A DNA stretch of 32,055 bases from the NCBI GenBank assembly GCA_938036665.1, contig CALHWR010000078.1, positions 1 to 32,055 on the forward strand. The letters run 5' to 3'. The stretch comes from an uncultured Collinsella sp. Its GTDB lineage: Bacteria > Actinomycetota > Coriobacteriia > Coriobacteriales > Coriobacteriaceae. Of this stretch, positions 17,301-25,144 are shown piece by piece. How positions within the stretch are numbered: the stretch's first letter is position 1; every line of letters starts with the position of its first letter. The notes beneath the pieces were generated by a model. That model ran no database searches and was not told the origin of the DNA. It saw only the letters and a program-made list of their open reading frames with translations. The translations under genes and the position numbers were made by a program.

Positions 17301-18747
17301 CGAAAATATCAACGGCAAAATGGCGGTGCCCGTTGTGTACGAGACCGCAGAAGGTTGCGGCTGCGCATCGTACGCCGTGATCGGCCAGTCCATTGCGGGC
17401 TGGGGCGTTATGCCGCCGGACGCCGCGGTACCCCGTGCGGTGCCGTGGCCACAACATTCGGGCTTTTTGGCAACCGTCAACGAGCAACTGCAGCATATTA
17501 CTTGGACGCGAGGCGCATCGGCATTTGCAACGCAGCCCGTGGGTGCCGCAGGCTGTGGCCCGGCATCGTTTAGCGTAAGCAACAACGGCAGATGCGTGCT
17601 CTATGTAGAGAACACCGATGGCAAGGTGGGACAAACCTACGACGAAGAAGGCAACCCGGTAGCAGTGATGGGCAAGCACTTCCGCATCTTTGCCAGTACC
17701 TTGGCAGGCGATCTGTTCACGGAGCCGTTCGTGATGTGCGAGCTTGACCATCCCGTCGATCAGATAACGACATTTTTGGCGTCGGGAGGCGTGCTCTCCG
17801 CACTCGCCACGCACATTGTGAGCGCGGAGAAGAGCGAGGCAGAGCTGCACGGCATCGAAGTGCCCTTGGTGGCGTGTGCCACTCCGACGGGCGCGGTCGC
17901 TACCTCGGGCGCGGTGGTGCCCGGAGCAGCAGGCGAGTCCTTCATGGTCACGGTGCGAAACGACGGCAACACTTTGCTGACCGCCGGCACGATCGATCTG
18001 TACCGAGAGGGCTCCAGCCAGCCGTTCTCCAGCGCATCCATCGGATTCGGAGCGAACGCACGCATGGCTTCGATCCACGATCCAGAGCTTGCCGAAGACG
18101 CTTCGGCCAACGACATGGCACACGTGAAGTACGCGCTCGAGACGCTGGGCGCATGTTTTGCAACGCACCCGCTGGTAGCCGACAACGGCAACGCCGTGCT
18201 GGCACCGGGTTGCACGGCACAGTTCCGCATGAGCTTCGCTATCCCCGAGAGTTGGAGCGACGAAGTGGGCAAACGCGTAACGCTGTATGCGAAGGCGCGT
18301 GACCTGGTGGCGCTCGATCCCGTAACGCTCAAGGAAATCCGACCGGGCGCAAACTCGGCGCTGGGTGCCGTACTGCACGAGCTTCATGTGCCCGACGCGG
18401 CATGCGAACGCTCAGAAATTCAGGTCGGCGTATGCGATAGCGCGGATACGACAGGACTTCACGACGCCCCGATGCCGGCGGACGGCGATGGTGGCTCAAG
18501 TGGCGGCGGTACTGACGAGGGCGGCGGCTCCGGCGGAAGCAGCTCCGGCAGTGGCAAGGACCACGACAATAACAAGCGCTCCGGAAAAGCGGGCGCACTT
18601 GCGGGCACGGGCGATGTCAACGCTCCCCTTACGGCAGCCGCTGCAGCACTCGCCGCGGCAGGCGCCGGCCTCGTCGCCTACAGCGCCCGCCGCACGGCGC
18701 TCGAAACCGACACCGCCAATGAGGTCAATTCGGATAGGCCTCGCTAG
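14380..18747 (+). CDS. Giant exported, sortase-anchored surface protein
   Basis: A 1455-residue secreted protein. The N-terminus 'MLDRRSLLVAGASSLAS' has a twin-arginine pair and a hydrophobic core, and a likely signal-peptidase site is 'AYA-D' near residue 41. A carboxypeptidase-regulatory-like beta domain (about 55-135) follows: 'TPIAGAQVTLAS...TDDEGTAIFEV'. The remaining body is beta-rich with aromatic and Gly/Asn-rich stretches and no enzyme motif that I recognise. The C-terminus has a Gly/Ser linker, the sortase-type motif LAGTG (1407-1411), an Ala-rich membrane helix and an Arg pair. The tail after the helix is longer than usual. The start at 14380 has GGGAG six bases upstream; the frame extends to 14284 without a ribosome site. 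It may be an adhesin or a polymer-binding protein. Nothing in the 14224-14379 gap is a clear promoter. Confidence 0.85.
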   Translation: MLDRRSLLVAGASSLASIMLPRVPGSANAFILPFAPTAAYADEKDPFRVLVLSRTMFGVVVVDVANKNTPIAGAQVTLASRYAADKQLTATTDDEGTAIFEVAPLSEGYVDEATLLDAYDFNGGISISMAGYRDVEIPLARIQGGTAIAAPTRPLSDGEPYFRQLTFDEWDIQYADATFMAMSADEAADDQPDTHAFTVQAHLPQGGQATLHINKVMPAAGSSPETVTQIGQVKASASGADNLATFTLEDKFLDAASSLLEEGCKLRFVLDYQGKTYTLSSPMAVVTAPAAKAESGSTTIVPTTMDQEITPFDFPAAFPGIGGNKFTCWMPTFPILFDFSFAGYVLFGGGYKPASYMNDSGNPDPEYWKKSPRESGAKQANRYLDEMEGKWNQYKSMSAGSGTDPRNTKLLRHHCTLLFTMDIATQLYGSLAYDWMGKTWGDNNDPAYGNIKALFQVRTDLNWTEQFTLGPVPFFLNVNPWVLAKLALAVGAHTHGSGAAFFKNISLDYSNTSGSFTIQIGLAVTFGAGVAGVASSAVRGAASLTLFIGYEKADGHQLPRLRVGADVDVDVILQFVMFKWTTKAWSGSWPTLLDSWNMSVNNGNQYVLQRSELALGGDTPYTLDACFGTPGNIEAGGVPQFIASATIVTNAELLARAEVKATAVNAAPVVRDWDQAVTRIELEADAESDDTGQIEHFVHALIENDENAAPMYAYTHIGQAKDAAADPNANSAGVSEDERGGIKPSNDNVLFTGVLSEAHMKLAMIAGVECLFRIASVRYGDNGRSRLVVHTKANGTWSAPTPVDFPLGFGENDVERDGIYDYDFDVVEYTDGRGNQDAYVLLVSGERPEGDTTRFDTASTSGILSVVRLRISNDEICVVSHTSWRSISRGRLQEDGYHCLQCPRITVGKTLVDGRLSGAYLHRHGTTAEKALGSEAEVALECFTLWSDVSGDSLTFRQVLRFPQTPSSIELGAPENINGKMAVPVVYETAEGCGCASYAVIGQSIAGWGVMPPDAAVPRAVPWPQHSGFLATVNEQLQHITWTRGASAFATQPVGAAGCGPASFSVSNNGRCVLYVENTDGKVGQTYDEEGNPVAVMGKHFRIFASTLAGDLFTEPFVMCELDHPVDQITTFLASGGVLSALATHIVSAEKSEAELHGIEVPLVACATPTGAVATSGAVVPGAAGESFMVTVRNDGNTLLTAGTIDLYREGSSQPFSSASIGFGANARMASIHDPELAEDASANDMAHVKYALETLGACFATHPLVADNGNAVLAPGCTAQFRMSFAIPESWSDEVGKRVTLYAKARDLVALDPVTLKEIRPGANSALGAVLHELHVPDAACERSEIQVGVCDSADTTGLHDAPMPADGDGGSSGGGTDEGGGSGGSSSGSGKDHDNNKRSGKAGALAGTGDVNAPLTAAAAALAAAGAGLVAYSARRTALETDTANEVNSDRPR

Positions 18748-18796
18748 CTCCTACTTACTTTTGTGAGAGGCGCCGACTCGGCTAATCGAACATCAA

Positions 18797-18832
18797 AATG
18801 GGCTGGTTCTGGATACCCAGAGCCGGCCCATT
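18797..18832 (-). terminator. Hairpin terminator of the small membrane protein gene
   Basis: On the minus strand, AATGGGCCGGCTCTGGG pairs with CCAGAACCAGCCCATT, with two G-U pairs and a very short loop, and leads into TTTT. It starts six bases past the stop codon of the minus-strand gene and also faces the end of the surface protein gene. Confidence 0.7.
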
Positions 18833-18837
18833 GCGCA

Positions 18838-19086
18838 TTAGATGTCGTCTGAGGAGTCGAGTTCTGCCTCGAGCTTGGCACGGCGTCTTTTCGCCGTGAA
18901 AAACGTTGCACACAGGACAGCAAACGTGGCCGCGAAAATCGTCGCACCGCAGAACACGCCCGTGGCCAGGTTCGCCAACCAAAAGACGCTTTCGAGCGGT
19001 ACGATCTGCGCCTCAGCGACACAGCGCATTGCGGCAATAACAAGCGCGAACGCGGCGCTTATGGAAACCATGTCCGCCATCGCCAT
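18838..19086 (-). CDS. Small hypothetical membrane protein
   Basis: An 82-residue protein with two hydrophobic segments (about 5-25 and 33-60), a basic 'TAKRRRAKLE' stretch and an acidic end 'LDSSDDI'. This topology is typical of a small inner-membrane protein. I do not recognise a family. The ribosome site before the ATG at 19086 is poor; an in-frame ATG six codons in is an alternative start. A good terminator follows it, which supports a real gene. It diverges from the AAA ATPase gene across the palindromic region at 19120-19223. Confidence 0.55.
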   Translation of the reverse strand: MAMADMVSISAAFALVIAAMRCVAEAQIVPLESVFWLANLATGVFCGATIFAATFAVLCATFFTAKRRRAKLEAELDSSDDI

Positions 19087-19119
19087 GTGGACATAACAAT
19101 TTCGATTCGCTATTCAAAC

Positions 19120-19223
19120 TTACTCGGACAAAACCGACTCGGTTTTGTCCGAGTAAACTCGAGCATAAACTTATTCATGCGATACAATTAACTCGGACAA
19201 AACCGAGTCGGAAGGAACCGAGT
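19120..19223. promoter_or_regulatory. Perfect 37-bp palindrome plus repeated motif before ATPase gene
   Basis: TTACTCGGACAAAACCGA at 19120-19137 is exactly mirrored by its complement at 19139-19156 around one base. The 16-base core ACTCGGACAAAACCGA recurs at 19191-19206, and CCGAGT appears again at 19203-19208 and 19218-19223. A TACAAT (19183-19188) suits a -10 box but lacks a good -35. The array could be a repressor operator. In RNA, ACTCGG at 19191 can pair with either CCGAGT, and the second pairing would enclose the GGAAGGA ribosome site, so translation control is also possible. Confidence 0.65.
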
Positions 19224-19225
19224 AA

Positions 19226-20608
19226 GTGGAATTCATTGGCAGGGAGCTTGAACTCGCCCGTATTAAGAATACACTCAATGCGCCCGAGCAGCGCAATGTT
19301 CTCATTTACGGAAGGCGTCGCGTCGGCAAAAGTGAGCTCATCAAGCAGGCGCTAACCGATTTATCGGACGTCGCAACGATCTATTACGAGTGCCGCCAAA
19401 CCTCCGAGGCAGACAACCTCGAGAGTCTGTCCGCCCTTGCTGCTGAAGCGCTAAGCTTTCCTCCGCTCGCCTTCACGGGCATCCGCGAGCTCATCGAATT
19501 TCTGTTTGCCCAAGCCAAAGACAAGAACATTACCCTCGTTCTCGACGAATACCCCTACTTGAGAGATGCGGTTAAAGGCTTAGACAGCATTCTCCAGACC
19601 TCAATCGACGCTCGCAGGGAAGACTCACGTTTAAACATTGTCCTGTGCGGCTCCTACGTTGAGATTATGAAATCTCTCATCGAGCATGAAAGCCCCCTCT
19701 ACGGGCGAATTGATCTCGCGCTTGAGCTTAAGCCCATGGATTACTTTGACGCTGCAAAGTTCTATCCCGCGTTCTCACCCGAGGACAAGGTGCGGCTCTA
19801 TAGCGTTTTTGGCGGCATCCCCTTTTACAATCGCCTCATCGATCAGTCCCAAAGCGTACGCGACAATATCATCGAGCTCGTCACAGAACCTGGCGCCCGC
19901 TTAGAAAGCGAAGTACCGTCCTATCTCAACGCCGAGATCTCGAAGATGACCAACGCCAACGAAGTTTTCGGGGCTCTCGCACAAGGTTACTCCCGTTGGG
20001 GGGACGTGCTGGCACAGTCGCACGTCTCGAGCGGTCCGGCCATGGCGGACGTACTCGACAAGCTCATGTCACTCGAAATCGTCCAAAAGCGTGCACCCAT
20101 CAACGACCCTACGAATAAGCGCAAGTCTGGCTACTTTGTGGTGGACCCACTTTCGCTCTTTTACTATCGCTACGTCTTCCGCAATGCCTCTGCGCGTCAG
20201 CTGCTCGACCCGGAAGTCTTCTATGATCGTCACGTCTCCCAAGACTTCGAGGAAAACTACACTCCACATATGTTCGAGGAGATCTGCCGTCAATACCTCG
20301 TGCGGCAAAACAGGACTGGCAAGATCGAACCGGCTTTCGATGCCATAGGCAAGTACTGGTACGACGATCCCGCAAACAAAACGAGCGGCGAATTCGATGT
20401 GGTAACGCAAGACCCCGAGGGCTACGCATTCTACGAAGCAAAGTTCCGCAAATCCCCCGTCACGCAAAAAATGGTCGACGAGGAAATCACCCAAGTCGAG
20501 GCAACGGGGCTCAAATGCCATCGCTACGGATTCTTCTCCCGTTCGGGCTTCGAAGCTGACGAAAGCGATCGAACCGTCTTCATCGACCTGCCGCAGATGT
20601 TTGAATAG
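19226..20608 (+). CDS. Archaeal-type AAA ATPase with DUF234/nuclease-like C-terminus
   Basis: A 460-residue ATPase. Walker A is 'GRRRVGKS' (29-36), Walker B is 'ITLVLDEYPYL', and the arginine-rich start 'FIGRELELARI' is typical of the archaeal ATPase family (PF01637). The C-terminal part fits DUF234, with a restriction-fold pattern 'GEFDVVTQ...YAFYEAKFRKS' (Asp, Glu-x-Lys). Members occur sporadically across bacteria and archaea and are thought to move horizontally; their biochemical role is not established. The GTG start has GAAGGA nine bases upstream. The gene stands alone behind its own palindromic control region. Confidence 0.85.
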   Translation: MEFIGRELELARIKNTLNAPEQRNVLIYGRRRVGKSELIKQALTDLSDVATIYYECRQTSEADNLESLSALAAEALSFPPLAFTGIRELIEFLFAQAKDKNITLVLDEYPYLRDAVKGLDSILQTSIDARREDSRLNIVLCGSYVEIMKSLIEHESPLYGRIDLALELKPMDYFDAAKFYPAFSPEDKVRLYSVFGGIPFYNRLIDQSQSVRDNIIELVTEPGARLESEVPSYLNAEISKMTNANEVFGALAQGYSRWGDVLAQSHVSSGPAMADVLDKLMSLEIVQKRAPINDPTNKRKSGYFVVDPLSLFYYRYVFRNASARQLLDPEVFYDRHVSQDFEENYTPHMFEEICRQYLVRQNRTGKIEPAFDAIGKYWYDDPANKTSGEFDVVTQDPEGYAFYEAKFRKSPVTQKMVDEEITQVEATGLKCHRYGFFSRSGFEADESDRTVFIDLPQMFE

Positions 20609-20645
20609 GACAGACCCCACCCGCATCCCAAGCATCCATTATCTA

Positions 20646-20663
20646 ATCGAACTATTGTTCGAT
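20646..20663. promoter_or_regulatory. LexA (SOS) box upstream of the topoisomerase operon
   Basis: ATCGAAC-TATT-GTTCGAT, a perfect seven-base inverted repeat. It contains TCGAAC-N4-GTTCGA, the consensus LexA site of mycobacteria and related actinobacteria. It ends 14 bases before the likely -35 box and about 100 bases before the first topoisomerase gene. Confidence 0.65.
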
Positions 20664-20677
20664 GGAATTCGTGTTGG

Positions 20678-20706
20678 TTGGAATCGCCCACGGCCTGGGC
20701 TATGCT
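20678..20706 (+). promoter_or_regulatory. Probable promoter of the topoisomerase operon
   Basis: TTGGAA (20678-20683), a 17-base spacer, then TATGCT (20701-20706): four of six consensus bases in each element with ideal spacing. Transcription would start near 20713. Confidence 0.5.
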
Positions 20707-20761
20707 ACCTTGACTATCTATATGACTTAAACGCAGCAAAAGGAGCACCGAGAGAGCGAGT

Positions 20762-22759
20762 ATGGCAAAAAACACCGCAAACTATGGTAACGACAGTATC
20801 CGCCAGCTCAAGGACGAGGAGCGCGTACGCCTGCGCCCCGCCGTCATCTTTGGCTCGGACGGACTCGATGGTTGCGCGCATGCCGCCTTCGAGATCCTGT
20901 CCAACGCCGTTGACGAAGCACGCCAGGGCTACGGCAAGCTCATCACCCTCACCGCCTTTCGCGATGGCTCTATCCAGGTAGAGGACAACGGCCGCGGCTG
21001 CCCGCTCGACTGGAACCCTTCCGAGAAGCGCTTTAACTGGGAACTCGTCTTTTGCGAGCTCTACGCCGGCGGCAAATACAACAACAACCAGGGCGGCGAC
21101 TACGACTTCTCGCTCGGCACCAACGGCCTGGGCTCCTGCGCGACCCAGTACGCTTCTGAGTACATGGACGTCACGGTTTGGCGTGACGGTAACAAATACT
21201 CTCTGCACTTTAAGAAGGGTAAGGTCGTCGGCGCCAAAAAGAAGGCGCTCGAGATTGAGCCCAGCGACGAGAACCGCACCGGCACCACCATCAAGTGGCG
21301 CCCCGATCTTGAGGTCTTCACCTCCATCAGCATCCCCCACGATTGGTATCGCGAGACCATGCGCCGCCAGGCCGTGGTCAACGCCAACGTTACCTTCCGC
21401 CTGCGCATCGAGGGCGACGATGGCGAGTTTTCCGAAGAGGACTTTTGCTACCCCAAGGGCATCGAGGACTATGTGCTCGAGAAGGTCGGTGCCGACTACC
21501 TCACCGAGCCCTTCTTTATCGAGGCCGACCGCCGCGGTCGCGACCGCGAGGACCTGCCCGACTACAACGTCAAGATCACCGCGTGCATGTGCTTCTCGCG
21601 CACCTTCATGATGCAGGAGTACTACCACAACTCGTCATGGCTCGAGAACGGCGGTTCGCCCGAAAAGGCCGCCCGTAGTGCTCTGACCAGCGCCATCGAT
21701 GCCTACATCAAGCAACAGGGCAAGTACAACAAAAACGAGAGCGGCATTAAGTGGCAGGACGTCCAGGACTGTCTGGTGCTGGTGACCAACTGCTTCTCCA
21801 CCCAGACGTCCTATGAAAACCAGACTAAGAAGGCCATCAATAACCGCTTTATCCAGCAGGCGATGACGGCATTCTTTAAGGAGCGCCTCTCGACCTATCT
21901 GATCGAGAACAAAGACGCCGCCAACAAGATCATGGAGCAGGTGCTCATCAACAAGCGCTCGCGCGAGAACGCCGAGAAGACGCGCCAGAGCATCAAGACC
22001 AATCTGCAACAGAAGACCGACATGGCCAACCGCGTGCAGAAGTTCATCGACTGCCGCTCCAAAGACAAGGACCGTCGCGAGATCTACATCGTAGAGGGCG
22101 ACTCGGCAGCAGGCGCCATCCGCACGTCGCGCGACGCCGAGTTCCAGGGTGTTATGCCCGTCCGCGGCAAGATCCTCAACTGCCTGAAGGAGGACTACCC
22201 GCGCATCTTTAAGTCCGACATCATCATGGACCTTATGCGCGTGCTGGGCTGCGGCGTGGAGATCAAGGACAAGCGCATCAAGAACCTTGGTGCCTTTGAC
22301 CTGGACAACCTCAACTGGAACAAGGTCATCATCTGTACGGACGCCGACGTCGACGGCTACCACATCCGCACGCTCGTGCTCACCATGCTCTACCGCCTGG
22401 TGCCCACACTTATCGACGAGGGCTACGTGTATATCGCCGAGTCGCCGCTCTACGAGATCAACTGCAAAGAGAAGACCTACTTTGCCTACACCGAGCTCGA
22501 GAAGAACGGCATCCTCAAGGAGATCGGCGACCAGAAGTGCTCCATCAACCGCTCCAAGGGTCTTGGTGAGAACGATCCGGATATGATGTGGCTCACCACC
22601 ATGAACCCCGAGACGCGCCGCCTGATCAAGGTGGAGCCCGAGGACGTCACCAAGATGGAAACCATGTTCAACCTGTTGCTGGGCAACGACGAGGCGGGCC
22701 GCAAGCGCCATATCTCCGAGCACGGCAAGGAATACCTGGACCAGCTGGACCTGCAATAG
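20762..22759 (+). CDS. Type IIA topoisomerase B subunit (GyrB/ParE paralogue)
   Basis: A 665-residue ATPase/TOPRIM subunit. GHKL motifs are 'EILSNAVDEA', 'VEDNGRGCP' and 'LGTNGLGSCATQYAS', and the transducer domain follows. The TOPRIM metal site has Glu445 in 'VEGDSAAGA' and the 'DADVDGYHI' aspartates. 'SKGLGENDPDMMW' is the C-terminal family block. It opens the gate and supplies ATP-driven strand passage with the A subunit encoded 45 bases downstream. Its sequence departs from canonical GyrB (for example 'GCPLDW' in place of the usual 'GIPV'), so I take it as a second topoisomerase set, not the housekeeping gyrase. The ribosome site is ambiguous: AAAGGAG lies 17 bases upstream, and GAGAGAG lies nearer. 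Confidence 0.9.
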   Translation: MAKNTANYGNDSIRQLKDEERVRLRPAVIFGSDGLDGCAHAAFEILSNAVDEARQGYGKLITLTAFRDGSIQVEDNGRGCPLDWNPSEKRFNWELVFCELYAGGKYNNNQGGDYDFSLGTNGLGSCATQYASEYMDVTVWRDGNKYSLHFKKGKVVGAKKKALEIEPSDENRTGTTIKWRPDLEVFTSISIPHDWYRETMRRQAVVNANVTFRLRIEGDDGEFSEEDFCYPKGIEDYVLEKVGADYLTEPFFIEADRRGRDREDLPDYNVKITACMCFSRTFMMQEYYHNSSWLENGGSPEKAARSALTSAIDAYIKQQGKYNKNESGIKWQDVQDCLVLVTNCFSTQTSYENQTKKAINNRFIQQAMTAFFKERLSTYLIENKDAANKIMEQVLINKRSRENAEKTRQSIKTNLQQKTDMANRVQKFIDCRSKDKDRREIYIVEGDSAAGAIRTSRDAEFQGVMPVRGKILNCLKEDYPRIFKSDIIMDLMRVLGCGVEIKDKRIKNLGAFDLDNLNWNKVIICTDADVDGYHIRTLVLTMLYRLVPTLIDEGYVYIAESPLYEINCKEKTYFAYTELEKNGILKEIGDQKCSINRSKGLGENDPDMMWLTTMNPETRRLIKVEPEDVTKMETMFNLLLGNDEAGRKRHISEHGKEYLDQLDLQ

Positions 22760-22804
22760 CAGCAAATCGATAACGACGGCCCATAAGAAGTTCAAGAGGA
22801 AATC

Positions 22805-25045
22805 GTGGCAAAGAAGAAGACGAAGAACCAGCCAAAGAAAAAGCAGGTCAACGCCGAGAACGTCATCGGCCTGCACTCCGAGGTCACCGACCAGCCGATC
22901 ACGCAGACGCTCGAGGTCAACTACATGCCCTACGCCATGAGCGTCAACGTCTCGCGCGCATTCCCCGAGATTGATGGCTTTAAGCCCTCGCATCGCAAGC
23001 TGCTCTACACTATGTACAAGATGGGCCTGCTCAAGGGCGAGCGCCAAAAGAGCGCCAACATCGTGGGTCAGACCATGAAGCTCAACCCGCACGGCGATGC
23101 CGCGATCTACGAAACGATGGTGCGCCTGGCGGCGGGCAACGAAGCGCTGCTTGCCCCCTTCGTGGAGTCGAAGGGCAACTTTGGCAAGTACTATTCGGGC
23201 GACCTGAGCTACGCCGCCTCGCGTTACACCGAGGCCAAGCTCTCCCCCATCAGCGCCGAGATCTTCAAGGACATCGACAAGGACCCGGTCGACTTCGTCG
23301 ACAGCTACGACGGCGCCATGAAGGAGCCGCGCCTGCTGCCCACCACGTTCCCCAACATCCTTGTCTCGGCCAATAAGGGCATCGGCGTCGCCATGGCGTC
23401 CGACATCTGCGGTTTCAACCTCAACGAGGTCTGCACCGCCACGATGCACTACCTGCAGGATCCCGACTGCGACCTGCTCGAGTACATGCCCATGCCCGAC
23501 TTCTCGACCGGCGGCGAGATTATCTACCGCCGCGAGGAGATGGAGAAGATCGTCGAGACCGGCCTGGGCAGCTTCCAGATTCGCTCCCGCTGGCGCTGGA
23601 TTCCCGAAGAGCGCATCATCGAGGTCTACGAGATCCCCTACACCACCAAGACCGATGTCATCATCGAGCGCATCGTCAAGCTCTCCAAGGAGGGCAAGGT
23701 CAAGGAGATCGCAGACATCCGCGATGAAACCGACCTTTCGGGTCTGCGTATCGCCATCGACCTTAAGCGCGGTGTCGACCCCGACAAGCTCATGGCCAAG
23801 CTCTATCGCTCGACCACGCTGCAGGATTCGTTCTCGTGCAACTTCAACGTGCTCGTCGACGGCTATCCCCGTGTTATGGGCGTGCGCCAGATTCTGCACG
23901 AGTGGGTCAAGTGGCGTATTGAGTCCACGCGTCGCCGCATTAACTTTGACCTGGGCAAAAAGTCCGAGCGCCTGCACCTGCTGCACGGCCTTGAGGCAAT
24001 TCTGCTCGACATCGACAAGGCCATCGCCATCATCCGCGGCACTAAGCTCGAGGCAGAGGTTGTACCCAACCTTATGAAGGGTTTCGACATCGACGAGACC
24101 CAGGCCGAGTTTGTCGCCGAGCTCAAGCTCCGCAACATCAACGAGGAGTACATCCTCAACCGCACCAAGGACATCGCCAAGCTCGAGGGTGAGATCGCCG
24201 AACTCGAGGAGATCCTCTCGAGCGAGGACAACATCAAGAAGGTCATCAGCGACGAGCTGGCCGCGGTCAACAAGAAGTACGTGATGCCGCGCCGCACGGG
24301 CAGGATCGAGCCCCATGAGGTTATCGAGGTAAGCCTGGAGCCCGAGGTCGAGGAGTACCCGGTTACCATCATGCTTTCGCGCGATGGCTACCTCAAGAAG
24401 ATGACGGACCGCGTGCTCAAGAAGGCGACCACGCTCAAGTACAAGGACGGCGACAAACCCTTTATCGAGTTCCCGTCCTCCAACACGCACGAGCTGCTGG
24501 TCTTTACCAACAAGAGCCAGGTGTACAAGTGCAAGGTCGCGGCGTTTGAGGATACCAAGTCGGCCCAGCTGGGCTCGTACCTTCCGACCGATCTCGAGAT
24601 GGAACCCGACGAGAGCGTCATCTGGGTCATCGACCCCGAGGACTACAAGGCCGACGTGCTGTTCGTCTTTGAGAACGGCCGCGTGGTGCGTGTCGCGCTT
24701 TCTGGATACGTTACCAAGACCAACCGCAAGCGCCTTAAGAACGCCATCTACGGCGGCAGCAAGCTGCTGTATGCGCAGGTGCTCAAGGAGGACCGCGACC
24801 TCGCGCTGGTCTCGAGCGACTACCACCTGATGAACTTCAACACGTCGCTGCTCAAGACCAAGACGACCACCAACACGCAGGGCGTCCAGGCCTTTACGGC
24901 CAAGAAGGGCCGCTCGGTCACCACCGTCGGCACGACCGAGGAGATCCTCGGCGCCGGCGTCTCGGCCGAGAAGTTCACCGCGCAGAGCCTGCCCTCCGCC
25001 GGCGCCCTCATGAAGGAAAATGACATGCCGAGTTTGTTTGACTAA
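22805..25045 (+). CDS. Type IIA topoisomerase A subunit (GyrA/ParC paralogue)
   Basis: A 746-residue DNA-cleaving subunit. After a Lys-rich N-terminus comes the winged-helix/tower core: 'YAMSVNVSRAFPEIDGFKPSHRKLL', 'LNPHGDAAIYETM', and the catalytic tyrosine Tyr141 in 'AASRYTEAKLS'. A coiled-coil gate follows (about 370-490), then a partial C-terminal propeller (about 520-720). I see no GyrA-box (QRRGGKG), so it should decatenate or relax DNA and not wrap it as gyrase does. The start is GTG with AGAGGA four bases upstream, in an operon with the B subunit. Together they sit behind an SOS box. Confidence 0.9.
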   Translation: MAKKKTKNQPKKKQVNAENVIGLHSEVTDQPITQTLEVNYMPYAMSVNVSRAFPEIDGFKPSHRKLLYTMYKMGLLKGERQKSANIVGQTMKLNPHGDAAIYETMVRLAAGNEALLAPFVESKGNFGKYYSGDLSYAASRYTEAKLSPISAEIFKDIDKDPVDFVDSYDGAMKEPRLLPTTFPNILVSANKGIGVAMASDICGFNLNEVCTATMHYLQDPDCDLLEYMPMPDFSTGGEIIYRREEMEKIVETGLGSFQIRSRWRWIPEERIIEVYEIPYTTKTDVIIERIVKLSKEGKVKEIADIRDETDLSGLRIAIDLKRGVDPDKLMAKLYRSTTLQDSFSCNFNVLVDGYPRVMGVRQILHEWVKWRIESTRRRINFDLGKKSERLHLLHGLEAILLDIDKAIAIIRGTKLEAEVVPNLMKGFDIDETQAEFVAELKLRNINEEYILNRTKDIAKLEGEIAELEEILSSEDNIKKVISDELAAVNKKYVMPRRTGRIEPHEVIEVSLEPEVEEYPVTIMLSRDGYLKKMTDRVLKKATTLKYKDGDKPFIEFPSSNTHELLVFTNKSQVYKCKVAAFEDTKSAQLGSYLPTDLEMEPDESVIWVIDPEDYKADVLFVFENGRVVRVALSGYVTKTNRKRLKNAIYGGSKLLYAQVLKEDRDLALVSSDYHLMNFNTSLLKTKTTTNTQGVQAFTAKKGRSVTTVGTTEEILGAGVSAEKFTAQSLPSAGALMKENDMPSLFD

Positions 25046-25084
25046 AACAACGGCGACTAAACCGTCATGGTTTTACAAAGCAGC

Positions 25085-25122
25085 GGGGCCCGGAGCGCAG
25101 TAAACGCTGCGCCCCGGGCCCC
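25085..25122. terminator. Strong GC hairpin between convergent genes
   Basis: GGGGCCCGGAGCGCAG pairs with CGCTGCGCCCCGGGCCCC around a short loop, with one mismatch and a bulge. No clean T-run follows on either strand, though TTTGTAAAA follows on the minus side. Lying between convergent genes, it probably stops transcription from both. Confidence 0.55.
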
Positions 25123-25144
25123 ATGCATTACACCAGCATCATCC

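Noticed and set aside
17026..18387. 453-codon minus-strand frame
   Set aside because: Antisense of the surface protein gene with unnatural Arg/Cys/His-rich composition.
21635..24826. 1063-codon open frame on the minus strand
   Set aside because: It lies wholly opposite the two topoisomerase genes, has repetitive Leu/Val/Asp composition from antisense GC-rich codons, and has no ribosome site. It is a shadow.
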